The notes under the pieces were generated by a model. It did not search any database, was not told where the DNA came from, and saw only the letters and a list, made by a program, of their open reading frames with translations. The translations under genes and the position numbers were made by a program. Below, piece by piece: positions 1 to 8,569 of a stretch of 64,000 nt of DNA. Source of the stretch: Rhizobium sp. Q54 (GTDB lineage: Bacteria; Pseudomonadota; Alphaproteobacteria; Micropepsales; Micropepsaceae). The stretch lies in assembly GCA_945860165.1 (NCBI GenBank), contig CAMAPL010000011.1, positions 1 to 64,000 on the forward strand. Reading direction: 5' to 3'. Position 1 is the stretch's first letter. The number at the start of each line of letters is the position of its first letter.

Positions 1-125
1 GAGCTACAACGCATCAAATTCTGATGTAGTTTAATCATAGCGAAACTCCCTAAATTTTTTTAATTAATGGCATTTTTGTTAGGTATAATCTCTTACATAA
101 AATATAGATTTAGTAGTTTAATTTT

Positions 126-159
126 CTCTCGCCAGATAAATTATCTCATCTGGTGAGAG
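126..159. promoter_or_regulatory. Operator-like inverted repeat next to the tandem repeat
   Basis: Seen: the arms CTCTCGCCAGAT and ATCTGGTGAGAG are inverted copies with 11 of 12 positions matching, separated by 10 bases. The right part contains TCTCA-TCTGG-TGAGA (144-158), the same palindrome found upstream of several catabolic genes in this window. The 16-base string TTATCTCATCTGGTGA recurs on the minus strand at about 18.42 kb, ahead of another beta-propeller gene. Inference: a transcription factor site for the gene at 444. No factor is identified. Confidence 0.5.
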
Positions 160-285
160 GTATCGACTAGTGAGAGGTATCGACTAGTGAGATGTATCGA
201 CTAGTGAGAGGTCTCGTCTAGTGAGAGGTCTCGTCTAGTGAGAGGTCTCGTCTAGTGAGAGGTCTCGTCTAGTGAAAGAAGTTTT
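150..285. repeat. 17-bp tandem repeat, seven full copies plus a degenerate one
   Basis: Seven head-to-tail copies of a 17-bp unit run from 150 to 268. The first three are of the CTAGTGAGAGGTATCGA type (the first has CTGG, the third one G-to-T change) and the last four are identical CTAGTGAGAGGTCTCGT. A decayed eighth copy follows. Each unit carries a TGAGA half-site, so the array is a ladder of half-sites 8-9 bases short of two helical turns apart. It is not a CRISPR: the units abut without spacers. It lies 160-300 bp upstream of the gene at 444. Confidence 0.9.
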
Positions 286-443
286 TGGGTCAAGACTTAT
301 AAAGATACTTCCAGCTTCGGCTAATAAAAGCCCTCTTCGTTGAAACCGCCACGTTAAAAATATAATGACCTGAAAGCGCTTTTGCGCTATTTACTAGTGC
401 GTAACATTACTATTAGTTTAGTGAAAATTTCTGGGAGACCGCG

Positions 444-1799
444 ATGAATCGTAAAGCACTGTTTGCATCTGCGTGGATAGTAGCGCTTGCGGCCTTCGTG
501 ACCGGAGCACAAGGCCAAGGGGAAAAGTATAATCTCGATGCGGGTGGGAAACCCTGCGCGGGCATCCTAGATCATGAGAAAAACTGCCTTGACCCGTCGA
601 TCACGCGCAACACGCTCGATCGCCCCTATCGAGGATCGTTGTACGATCCTAAGACATACAAGCCCAGCCAGATGCCGAATTTCGTGCGCAAGGGTCGAGA
701 TCTGATTTATATTGCAACGCCAGGCGGTGAATCTGACCAGCCCAAAATCTCTCACGGCGAGGGGATCATAGTTCTGGACCCCTCTACAAATTACGGCTTC
801 GTCAAGCGCATTCCGCTACAGGGCCTCCCGGCCTCAATGAAGCCGGAAGAGGTTAGCGCAATGATGGTCTCGCCAGTGACCAACTACGCTTACATCTCAA
901 CTCGCGGTCGCTTGATTGCTCTCGACCTGGCCACAGACAAAATAGTCTGGAGCAGGACGTACGATCCGATTAATACGTGCTGCGAACGCGGTGCAGTGAC
1001 GCCCGATGGACTTACACTGGTTGTGGGCTCAAACCTGCAGAATTTTCATCGCGTAATTGACGCCTGGACCGGTGAAGTGAAAGGCATAATTCCAACACCG
1101 CAGAGCCCCAATAATCATAATATGGTTATGTCGCCAGACGGAAAGACGGTATTCGCTGCGCCGAACGGAGTGACCCTCACGGTGGCGACGATGGAAACCA
1201 TGAAGCCGATAAAAACTATCACCTTCAGTGACCATGTAAGGCCGCTTGTGATTAATTGGGATGCAAGCCGTATCTATGCAATCCTGAACAATCTGTTGGG
1301 CTTTGAGATTGCAGATGTAAATTCTGGTAAGGTAATTAAGCGAGTAGAAGTGCCTGGTGAAATGTGGAAGGCGAAATGGGCCGATCCCAATCAGAATTTT
1401 CCCGGTGGTCACGGTGCGCCGTCGCACGCCATCGGTATGACACCTGACGAAAGCGAGCTTTGGATCGGCGACGCGATCAACACACAGCTTCTAGTGTTTG
1501 ACAATGAAGGCAAGGACAACTGGAAACTCAACATGACCAAATCCTTGAAGCTTGATCATGTTCCAGCCTGGATCACGATGGGCCTAGACGGCAAGCTCGC
1601 CTACCTGTCGTCCGGTGACGTAGTGGACGTGAAGACGCACAAAGTTGTGGGAAAATTACGCGACGAGTTTGGCCGTCTAATCTACAGCGAGAAGATTCTG
1701 CATATCCAGTTCAACGACAAGGGGCACGTGACCAGGGTAGTGGACCAGTTTGCCAATGGCATTCCGGAACTTGTCAAACGGAGAATGCTCTCTAAATAA
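444..1799 (+). CDS. Exported YVTN/PQQ-associated beta-propeller protein
   Basis: A 451-residue protein beginning with a Sec-type signal (ending near AQGQG). After the signal it shows the repeating blade pattern of YVTN or quinoprotein-like propellers: segments such as VSPVTNYAYISTRG, VTPDGLTLVVGS, MSPDGKTVFAAPNG and MTPDESELWIGDA each place a hydrophobic strand after a [ST]PDG turn. A good ribosome site, GGGAG, precedes the ATG. I see no heme motif. Propellers of this sort often sit beside PQQ dehydrogenases and cytochromes, and the next gene is a cytochrome. A specific substrate or partner cannot be named. Base composition is more A/T-rich than the core genes, hinting at recent acquisition. 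Confidence 0.75.
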   Translation: MNRKALFASAWIVALAAFVTGAQGQGEKYNLDAGGKPCAGILDHEKNCLDPSITRNTLDRPYRGSLYDPKTYKPSQMPNFVRKGRDLIYIATPGGESDQPKISHGEGIIVLDPSTNYGFVKRIPLQGLPASMKPEEVSAMMVSPVTNYAYISTRGRLIALDLATDKIVWSRTYDPINTCCERGAVTPDGLTLVVGSNLQNFHRVIDAWTGEVKGIIPTPQSPNNHNMVMSPDGKTVFAAPNGVTLTVATMETMKPIKTITFSDHVRPLVINWDASRIYAILNNLLGFEIADVNSGKVIKRVEVPGEMWKAKWADPNQNFPGGHGAPSHAIGMTPDESELWIGDAINTQLLVFDNEGKDNWKLNMTKSLKLDHVPAWITMGLDGKLAYLSSGDVVDVKTHKVVGKLRDEFGRLIYSEKILHIQFNDKGHVTRVVDQFANGIPELVKRRMLSK

Positions 1800-1829
1800 G
1801 AGATATAATGCCATCATTAGCATTCTCCG
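1779..1829. terminator. Inverted repeat spanning the stop of the first propeller gene
   Basis: CGGAGAATGCT (1779-1789) and AGCATTCTCCG (1819-1829) are perfect 11-bp inverted arms around a 29-base loop that contains the TAA stop. There is no T-run after it, so this is only a possible terminator or RNA-stabilising hairpin. Confidence 0.35.
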
Positions 1830-2370
1830 CGTCCACCTTCAGGGAAGATTGACGGCAGAACATCTGTTAAGGTCCTGATTTTCTGGATTACCGGTAGTTC
1901 TATTTCTAAACGGGATTAAGGCAGATATTTGTCAGATGGTTGAACAGGATTAATTAGAATACACTAAGCTAAGTTGCCTCTGCATTGATGGCAGGAAAGG
2001 CGCGGATGATGCATTAGCTGGCCTGCTCTAAGATGTTAGAGTACAACGGCAATGTTCAGGCGGGGCGAAAAATTCTGGAGGCGATCCATCTCGGTCGTAG
2101 CCAGCAGTACTATGTGAATCCCTAGGTTCGACCTGTATTGCTGGGACAGTCTGAGGCGCCTCGACCTAGATGCAAGTATATCTTTCCTCGCGCCACGCTG
2201 TAGCGACGAAAATCCTACACCTAGCCAACCAAGCGGTGATTTTTAAATCTGGCCTGATCCATAAGACAGATGATTTCGAATTTAGGGCCGGCTATGCAAA
2301 CAAGCGCATCAAAGTCTTTTCTCTATACGGGGAATATAGCGCCGGCACCTGCGTTTGAAATTGAGGGAAG
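1830..2370. other. Gene-poor A/T-rich stretch
   Basis: No convincing gene is seen. A 62-codon frame at 2170-2358 has no ribosome site, no recognisable family and no coding bias, and short frames around 2030-2130 carry stops. I take the stretch as non-coding or as gene remains. Confidence 0.4.
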
Positions 2371-2880
2371 ATGACTAGGATTATTTATCGAACTTTTGCC
2401 CTAGTTGGCCTAGCTTTCTATCTAGTCGCCTCAAGTTTCGTTTCTGCTCAAGGTGCGCCCGGAGACTTGGAAGTGATCACCAAGGCTTCCGACCTGGACC
2501 CCGATATGGCCAACGCGCGGGCCGTGGCCACGGTCTGCACCTCCTGTCATTCCTCCTCGCTATTTTTGACTGCCGCGCGACCATATCTTAGGTGGGAGGA
2601 GACGATCCAAAATATGCTGGATCGGGGCGCGGTAGCGACAGACGAACAGCTGAACCGCATTCTTACCTATCTAGTCAGAAATATTACCATAGTTAATGTA
2701 AATAGCTCGCCGGCCGATCAGTTGGCCATGACACTGCAAATTTCTGCCGCCGCGGCTCAGGAGATTGTCACACGGCGATCTGGACGTACTTTTACTAATA
2801 TCGATCAGCTAAAAGCCATAAAAGGTATCAACACGGACGTACTACAAAAGCTGGGTACTAAAAACCTCCTTCAATTCTGA
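2371..2880 (+). CDS. c-type cytochrome with C-terminal helix-hairpin-helix domain
   Basis: 169 residues. A Sec signal (residues 1-28) is followed by a single heme-binding site CTSCH near residue 56 and then the W..TI..M...GA pattern with L..I..YL that is typical of small cytochromes paired with quinoprotein dehydrogenases; the Met in this pattern is the likely sixth heme ligand. From about residue 107 the protein switches to a ComEA-like helix-hairpin-helix segment (VNVNSSPADQL ... IDQLKAIKGI). The start is supported by GAGGGAAG just upstream. The role is probably periplasmic electron transfer from a PQQ enzyme. The function of the HhH tail outside DNA binding is not known to me; it may serve protein docking. 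Confidence 0.75.
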   Translation: MTRIIYRTFALVGLAFYLVASSFVSAQGAPGDLEVITKASDLDPDMANARAVATVCTSCHSSSLFLTAARPYLRWEETIQNMLDRGAVATDEQLNRILTYLVRNITIVNVNSSPADQLAMTLQISAAAAQEIVTRRSGRTFTNIDQLKAIKGINTDVLQKLGTKNLLQF

Positions 2881-2882
2881 CG

Positions 2883-3140
2883 TTGCTTAGCCACGCCGGT
2901 TCGCGATGCGACTGGAAAAAAAAGGCCGCAATCAGCGTTTCAAGTGCAGCACATTACTTGGATAATGAGCGCTTGCAGTCCCTGACCAAGGATGTTCGCC
3001 GGATCGCCGAACTGATCAGCCGCGAACTGGAATGGGAAGGCCAGCTTGCCTCTGTTCGAAAGACTGTCCCGAAGACTGCACAGGCGGCTACGCCGCCCTT
3101 CCTCTCGGTATTTCCGTCCCCGTGCTGGTGGTTTTTCCGG
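2883..3140 (+). other. Possible gene fragment, unidentified
   Basis: A 92-codon frame contains a helical-looking piece (LDNERLQSLTKDVRRIAELIS) without a start codon context or ribosome site, and its 3' end runs into the antisense aldolase gene. It may be the remains of a small gene. No family recognised. Confidence 0.2.
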
Positions 3141-4166
3141 TTACGTCGCCACCAGATATGACTTGAGATAGGTGCTCAGCGCCAACCGTATTTGCGCCTT
3201 GTGCGCCTCGGTGATCTCCCCGCCGCGGCGGCGGCTACCGCCGGCGGGCTGGCCGGGCACCGGCGGATTGACGCGCATGATCGCGTCTTCCGCGAAAACG
3301 CCGCGCGCCTTCATGACATACTGATTTGCATGCGGCAGAGAATTAAACGCCAGGAAGCGGCCAAAGGTGTCATAAGCTGCCTGCTTACGGTTTGCACGGT
3401 AGGAATTGAAGCAAACCTGAAGAAGATCCGCCATTCCGGTATAGGGCATTGTCCCCAAAAATCCGAGTTCCAGCTCGGCGAAGAATGTCATGCCACCCAT
3501 GCCAGAAAAATCTGTGAGTTTCCCTCCAGATTTCTGCAGCAGCCTCGTGACACGCTCCAGTGGCTCTTCGTCCGTTTCGTCTTTTACCGCCACGACTGCC
3601 GGGACCGCTTCTGCCAGCGCGACAAGACTATCCACACTGATATCTCCAACAGCCTGAACCATGATTGGCAATCCGCTCGCATCCGACAGCGCCTTGAAAT
3701 ATGCGACTACTTCGGAATTACTCGCGCCCGGAGGCGTCAGTGAAATGATCGCGTCGGCATTTAGGCTTTTCGCCTTCCTGGCATAGGCTTGGGAAGCGGC
3801 CGTGTTGAAGCCGATGGTCTGCACCCCCAGCATCAGCGCCGTATCACCCTTTACAGAGGCTAGTGCTTCCGCGCCGGCATGCCATTCTGCCTGCGTAAGG
3901 CTCTGCCAACCACTGGCATTCTGGGGCCAAGCCATCCCGGCGACTTTGCCCCGGTTCAGAAACTGCTGCTGCTTTACCATCGCATCGACATCAAAACTGT
4001 TGTCCGCCCTGCACGGCGTCCAGCCGATCGGAAATACGCCGGCCAGCGGCTTGCCATTCGGTGACTTTATGGCACTTGCAGCGGCGAGCGCCCCGCCACC
4101 GTTGACAGCGAGAAGACCTAGCGCTGCGCCCGTGTGCTGCAGAAATTTCCGGCGATTACCTGTCAT
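3141..4166 (-). CDS. Tat-exported DapA-family (2-keto-3-deoxy acid aldolase-like) lyase
   Basis: 341 residues. The N-terminus NRRKFLQHTGAALG followed by AAAS is a twin-arginine signal, unusual for a family that normally works in the cytosol. The rest is the class I aldolase barrel of the dihydrodipicolinate synthase/N-acetylneuraminate lyase family: the Schiff-base lysine is in VAVKDETDE (about residue 200). The usual GTTGE loop is replaced by NASGWQSL, and the TPYY segment carrying the catalytic tyrosine reads TPPG, so substrate and chemistry probably differ from DapA. AAGGA lies 7 bases before the ATG. A terminator separates it from the TonB receptor upstream. I infer cleavage or formation of a 2-keto acid in the periplasm. 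Confidence 0.75.
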   Translation of the reverse strand: MTGNRRKFLQHTGAALGLLAVNGGGALAAASAIKSPNGKPLAGVFPIGWTPCRADNSFDVDAMVKQQQFLNRGKVAGMAWPQNASGWQSLTQAEWHAGAEALASVKGDTALMLGVQTIGFNTAASQAYARKAKSLNADAIISLTPPGASNSEVVAYFKALSDASGLPIMVQAVGDISVDSLVALAEAVPAVVAVKDETDEEPLERVTRLLQKSGGKLTDFSGMGGMTFFAELELGFLGTMPYTGMADLLQVCFNSYRANRKQAAYDTFGRFLAFNSLPHANQYVMKARGVFAEDAIMRVNPPVPGQPAGGSRRRGGEITEAHKAQIRLALSTYLKSYLVAT

Positions 4167-4228
4167 ACAACTGTCCTTTCGATGTTTCCCGTCCGGGGAC
4201 TTAAGGACCCAGACATTTGCGGCCCAGT

Positions 4229-4262
4229 AAAAAAAAACCCCGTCGATTTCTACTCGACGGGG
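4229..4262 (-). terminator. Rho-independent terminator of the TonB receptor gene
   Basis: On the minus strand a 9-bp perfect stem (CCCCGTCGA / TCGACGGGG) with a 7-base loop is followed directly by nine T residues. It sits 45 bases after the receptor stop codon. Confidence 0.9.
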
Positions 4263-4306
4263 CCAATCCGGTAAGCAGAGAGCTTACTTGGAATTTTATT
4301 ATGCAA

Positions 4307-7219
4307 TCAGAATTGCTTGCGCAGGCTCATCACGGTGTAGCGTCCCAACGTCGATCCGCTCGCAACGATATAGGCGCCACCATTGCTCGCCTTAGCAGCA
4401 CCGCCCGAGAGATAGATCGGCGGGCTGGCGTCGGCAATGTTGTTCATCGTGACGCTGAATTCCGTATCGCTCAGCCACGGGGCCAAGTCGGCCAAGTTAT
4501 AGCTGACATGCATGTTGACCGGGCGGAATGATTCGATGCGCGCCTGCTTATACAGGGACAAGGCCTGGTTAAGGACGGGCGAAACGTTGAAGCCCGGGCT
4601 ATAATTCATCGTCACCCGGCCTGTCACAGGACCGACATTGGCCGCCAGGAACATGGTGGCGGCCGAGAGCGGAACGCTATACTTCACGAGATTGATGGGT
4701 TTTATGCCCGGGGCAGGCGTATTGTTGTTGGTCGAGTTGAAGGTGCCCGAAAATCCGCCCGACAGGGTGCCAAAATCTTCGATATCCGTCACGTAATTCA
4801 ACGCGATGTCCAGACCCTCGATCAACGCCTCGCCGAGATTGTTGCGACGCAGGTCATAGAGAATATAGGGCTGGTTTACGCCCGACGTATTGAAGGCCGA
4901 GGACAGATCCGGTCCAGGGAACCCGGTGGTAGCGACTTTTGCAGTTCCGTCCGCATTAAAATTAGTCGGATAGCGGGCCTGGACCTGGGCCAGGGTGGGG
5001 TTGAGCATAAAATACTGATTGTAGGCCCCACTGAACAGAACACTGGGGTTATTGAGGATCAGGCCCTGCTGACGTTGGAACTTGGTATGGAAAGCGGTGA
5101 CGCTGATTTCGAGGCCGGTCAGGTTTATGCCCAACTCGGTGGTGGGATGGAAATCGCCGCCGATCGACCAGGTCCTGCCGGTTTCTGGCCCCAGGAGCGG
5201 ATTTCCGCCCGGGGTGGCGATGGTGGGGCGCAGCGCGTCGGCAGCCGACGTGCCTAACGGCACGTTGGTGTTCGCACTGGTACGCTGGGCGCCATAGGAG
5301 AAACGCGTATCCGGCGCCGAGGTGTCGGCAAGGCTGGGCGCGACATACGAAGTACCATTGGTGGCACGGATGGTCAGAGCCGCGATGGGTTCATAGGTGA
5401 TACCCACTTTGTAGTTTGCGGTGTTGCCGAAGTCGCTGTAGTTGTCGAGGCGGCCCGAGACATTGAGGGTTAGGGCGCGCACCAACGGCAGTTCATTGTC
5501 CTTACCAACAATCGGGATGTTCACCTCGGCAAAGCCCGAATTGATAATGCGGTGCGGCCTGGCGATCGCCATCTGAGCGCCGGGCGGCGCACGCCCCGCT
5601 TCCGTACCGATCGGCCAGTTGGTGTTCCAATTGGCGACATAGTCTTCAAATCCCGACTGGCCGCCGATAGCGGCCTTCACCGCGCCGCCGGGCAGTTCGA
5701 ACAGCGTACCGGTTGCCGACCCACCCCACTGGGTCTGATGCTGAATGGCCTTCCCGTAATTCCCGGTATTCAGAATATTGTCGATAAGCAGAGAATTGCC
5801 AGCATTGAGATTGTAGGGGTTCACCGCATTGCCGGCGAGACCCGCGCTGGCGACCAGCTCGGGCGTCAGAACGCCGGCGACGGTCACCCGGCGCATCGAT
5901 TGAGACAACAGCGCCGTATTGATCCCTCTGTTGAAACCGGTGGTGTTGCTGCGGCCATAGTTTAAGGTCGCAGTTGCCTCCCAGTCACCGAACGGTAGGT
6001 CCACCGTCAGTTTGGGCGTGATCTGAAACACCTGGATGTTGTTGCGATCGGTGAGGCTGTTGCTGCCCCAGAAAGGACTGAAGTCAAAGGAAGCGTTATG
6101 GGTGGTTTCACCGTTAATGGACTGAAAATATGGATTGGTGGTGTCGATCGCGATATTTGTGGCGCTCACCATAGGGTTCACAGCCGAATTCAGGCGCGTG
6201 GACCAGAGAAGCTTGGTCGAAAAATCGACGCCCGGCATGATGCGCTGGTGGAACTGGCCGAAGAACGAATTCTGTTCTTCCCTGGGGAAAAGCGACATGG
6301 CGGAATTGGTGTCGCAACGATTGAGCGAACCCGCATTGGTTATGGAATTCAAACCGCCAAACGGACCCGCGGCAGCAGCCTTCAGCGAACCTGGCGTGAG
6401 GGACACCGTATTGCTGGTCAGGGCGTAGTTCTGGCCGCCGGCAGAGATGTTCGCCAGACCGCACGAGGTGCCGCGCGAGTCGCGGCCGCCGATGTCGGTC
6501 TTGTCCATCTTGGTATAGGGCCGGTTCCTGGCCATCAGGAAGGTATTTTCCTTGTGTTCGAACGCCAAATAGGCGCCGCCGCTACCCCAATCGGTACCGG
6601 CCATCATGGCGCCGTTGAAGGCGCTGTAGCCGTCGGCCGTGCCGACCGAGACATTGGCCCGGAAGCCCTGATAGGTATCGAGCGTCACGAAATTGATGAC
6701 GCCGGCGATCGCATTGGCGCCATAGATCGACGAGGCGCCGTCGGGGAGCACGTCCACTTGGCGCAGCACGATCGTCGGAATGACACCCGCGTCCGGCGTG
6801 GTCGCCAACCCGCTGACGCCCACCATGTTATGCCCGTCCAGCAGGAGCAGTGTCGATGAACCGCCGAGGATGGTCTGGGCAGGGTTATAACGGATCGAAG
6901 GCCGCACGCCGCCGATATTGATCGCGGTGGGCGAGACAGTCTGGGTGTTAAAGGTATTGGCAAGCTGGGGAATCTGGCCAAGGATTTCTTCCGTCGTGAT
7001 CGCGCCGGTGGACCTGATGGTGTTGGCGTCAACCGTAATCAGGTTCGTACCGCCCGGGGCGATACCCTTAATCGACGTGCCAGTGGCGGTTACGGTGACT
7101 TCTTCCGTCGCCGCGACCTGAGCCTGCGCTTGTCCCGCGAGTACTGTTGCCAGGGCGCCCAACGACGCGCCACACAAAAGTCTCTTGATGAAATGCACAT
7201 TGGCAGCGTTGAAATTCAT
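4307..7219 (-). CDS. TonB-dependent outer-membrane receptor
   Basis: 970 residues from the ATG at 7219, which is preceded by AAGGGGGACGCC; the longer frame start at 7255 lacks this. A Sec signal ends at GQAQAQ. The plug follows (EEVTVTATGTSIKG ... ITTEEILGQIP), then a long barrel with repeated aromatic strands and loops, ending in the terminal phenylalanine (MSLRKQF) needed for BAM insertion. The family imports large or scarce substrates across the outer membrane with energy from TonB/ExbBD. No SusD-type partner is seen. Neighbouring exported hydrolases and aldolases suggest a carbohydrate- or lignin-derived substrate rather than iron. A TCTCA-N5-TGAGA palindrome lies 112 bp upstream of the start. 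Confidence 0.92.
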   Translation of the reverse strand: MNFNAANVHFIKRLLCGASLGALATVLAGQAQAQVAATEEVTVTATGTSIKGIAPGGTNLITVDANTIRSTGAITTEEILGQIPQLANTFNTQTVSPTAINIGGVRPSIRYNPAQTILGGSSTLLLLDGHNMVGVSGLATTPDAGVIPTIVLRQVDVLPDGASSIYGANAIAGVINFVTLDTYQGFRANVSVGTADGYSAFNGAMMAGTDWGSGGAYLAFEHKENTFLMARNRPYTKMDKTDIGGRDSRGTSCGLANISAGGQNYALTSNTVSLTPGSLKAAAAGPFGGLNSITNAGSLNRCDTNSAMSLFPREEQNSFFGQFHQRIMPGVDFSTKLLWSTRLNSAVNPMVSATNIAIDTTNPYFQSINGETTHNASFDFSPFWGSNSLTDRNNIQVFQITPKLTVDLPFGDWEATATLNYGRSNTTGFNRGINTALLSQSMRRVTVAGVLTPELVASAGLAGNAVNPYNLNAGNSLLIDNILNTGNYGKAIQHQTQWGGSATGTLFELPGGAVKAAIGGQSGFEDYVANWNTNWPIGTEAGRAPPGAQMAIARPHRIINSGFAEVNIPIVGKDNELPLVRALTLNVSGRLDNYSDFGNTANYKVGITYEPIAALTIRATNGTSYVAPSLADTSAPDTRFSYGAQRTSANTNVPLGTSAADALRPTIATPGGNPLLGPETGRTWSIGGDFHPTTELGINLTGLEISVTAFHTKFQRQQGLILNNPSVLFSGAYNQYFMLNPTLAQVQARYPTNFNADGTAKVATTGFPGPDLSSAFNTSGVNQPYILYDLRRNNLGEALIEGLDIALNYVTDIEDFGTLSGGFSGTFNSTNNNTPAPGIKPINLVKYSVPLSAATMFLAANVGPVTGRVTMNYSPGFNVSPVLNQALSLYKQARIESFRPVNMHVSYNLADLAPWLSDTEFSVTMNNIADASPPIYLSGGAAKASNGGAYIVASGSTLGRYTVMSLRKQF

Positions 7220-7241
7220 GGCGTCCCCCTTAAATTTTAAT

Positions 7242-7270
7242 AAGGTTTCGCACACGAAGTGCGAAACCTT
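7242..7270. promoter_or_regulatory. Perfect 12-bp inverted repeat in the receptor leader
   Basis: AAGGTTTCGCAC and GTGCGAAACCTT flank the 5-base loop ACGAA, 23-51 bases ahead of the receptor ATG. It could be an operator, a leader hairpin, or a terminator for the amidohydrolase gene upstream (on the minus strand it is followed by an A/T-rich but not U-only stretch). Confidence 0.5.
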
Positions 7271-7316
7271 ACCTAGCTATGAAGGGATGCTAGAAATTCT
7301 CAAATCTGTCAAAAGT

Positions 7317-7364
7317 CTCGGGGGGGGGTATCTCATAGAGTGAGAGATTACCCCCCCCCCCGAG
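7317..7364. promoter_or_regulatory. Hairpin with long G/C runs around a TCTCA-N5-TGAGA palindrome
   Basis: Nested symmetry: an outer arm with nine G (7320-7328) faces eleven C (7351-7361), flanked by CTC and GAG, and the centre is TCTCA-TAGAG-TGAGA (7331-7345). The centre matches the motif in front of other catabolic genes here. It lies between the amidohydrolase and receptor genes, 112 bp upstream of the receptor start. Confidence 0.6.
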
Positions 7365-7386
7365 CCTGTGACATGAGCCCCAAATA

Positions 7387-8421
7387 TTAAGAAAGTCCTG
7401 GCTGCTCTGGCGCTCGCTTGATCCACTTGTACGCGGCGACGGAATTTTTCCAAAAATACTTCTCGGCCGCCGCACGGCTTTTTCCGGAAAAATACTCCCG
7501 GACAAGGACAACAGTGTCGGGTACTTCTGAAACACCCACGGCGTTCGGCCAATCGCTGCCGAACACAACGCGATCTTCACCAAAATAGGTCATCAACATG
7601 TCCAGGCGCTCGCGATGGGCCGCCAGACCCCGGACAATCACGGGGGGCGCGGTCGGGAGCCTGGGCTGTGAGGACTGCTCCGCGGCAGGTGTGGGCCTTA
7701 CGGAGCCGGGCGGACGAACGGGATGCACGATCTGGGACAATTTCGCCCAGATGTTCTTGCGCTGCGAAATCTCTTTCAGGATCGCCTCGAACTCGGCCTG
7801 GTTTTCCGGCGAAGGATCGAACGCCGGCAAGTGATCCAGCACAATGCGCAATTCGGGAACCTTGTCGTTCACCCGGACAGCGGCCTGCAGCAGCGCGATA
7901 TTCTGGTTTGCCGTCTCCAGCACCAGGTCGTGCTGGGCCAGCAGCTTGAGGTTGTCGATGACCAGGACATTATCCGTCTGCTTGGGCAGGTCATAGGTCC
8001 AGAGATTGCCGTAGCGAATGCCGCGATACAGGGGGTTTCTGGCGAACCGCTCGAGATATTCGCCAAATTCCGGTTTTTCTGGCCTCAGATTGCCGACCGT
8101 ACCGACCATGATGGGTTCGGGCTGGATGGTCTCCAGCACCCAAAGATTGTCTTCTAGCCAGGGACTGGCATCGACTTCGATTACCCCCACGATCCCAAGC
8201 GGTTTGGCGATCTTGGCGTACATAGAGGGCAAGGCGACGCCCCCGGCAAAACCGCGACCGCCCTTGTAGGGAGCCCCCTGCGGACGATTGGCATCGAACA
8301 GATGGATGTGACAGTCGATGATAGGAATATCGTCAATCGTCGCGGCGCACGCAGGCGCGGCTGCCGCAGCAAACGCGGTTGCGGTCGTTCCGGCAAGAAA
8401 TTTTCTGCGACTGCAAGTCAT
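7387..8421 (-). CDS. Tat-exported amidohydrolase, COG3618 lactonase-like
   Basis: 344 residues. The signal SRRKFLAGTTATAFAAAAAP is twin-arginine. Then comes the metal-dependent TIM barrel of amidohydrolase family 2: IIDCHIHLFD at residue ~33 supplies the first two histidines, VLDHLPAFD the middle one, and FGSDWPNA near the C-terminus the catalytic aspartate. COG3618 includes sugar lactonases (fucono-, galactono- and rhamnonolactonase) and 2-pyrone-4,6-dicarboxylate hydrolases, so lactone hydrolysis in the periplasm is a reasonable inference. The ribosome site is weak. A CCTCA-N5-TGAGA palindrome lies 102 bp upstream, pairing this gene with the TonB receptor downstream. Confidence 0.8.
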   Translation of the reverse strand: MTCSRRKFLAGTTATAFAAAAAPACAATIDDIPIIDCHIHLFDANRPQGAPYKGGRGFAGGVALPSMYAKIAKPLGIVGVIEVDASPWLEDNLWVLETIQPEPIMVGTVGNLRPEKPEFGEYLERFARNPLYRGIRYGNLWTYDLPKQTDNVLVIDNLKLLAQHDLVLETANQNIALLQAAVRVNDKVPELRIVLDHLPAFDPSPENQAEFEAILKEISQRKNIWAKLSQIVHPVRPPGSVRPTPAAEQSSQPRLPTAPPVIVRGLAAHRERLDMLMTYFGEDRVVFGSDWPNAVGVSEVPDTVVLVREYFSGKSRAAAEKYFWKNSVAAYKWIKRAPEQPGLS

Positions 8422-8522
8422 TGCGGGCCATCACGATTCTTCAGGCGAGCACGGAATGCGCCAACCGCTTTGAAGCGTTCCCAGTACGTCCCTGCCTGTC
8501 AATGCAAATCGCAGATGCCGCC

Positions 8523-8537
8523 CCTCATATACTGAGA
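8523..8537. promoter_or_regulatory. Palindrome CCTCA-TATAC-TGAGA upstream of the amidohydrolase
   Basis: The match is one base off the TCTCA-N5-TGAGA pattern and the symmetry extends outwards as CCCCTCA / TGAGAGG. It lies 102 bp before the amidohydrolase ATG on the minus strand, close to the distance at the receptor gene. Confidence 0.5.
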
Positions 8538-8569
8538 GGGCCGCGCAAAGAATCCTCGCCGACGTTGCT

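Noticed and set aside
150-285. CRISPR array
   Set aside because: The 17-bp units abut without spacers, and no cas gene is near.
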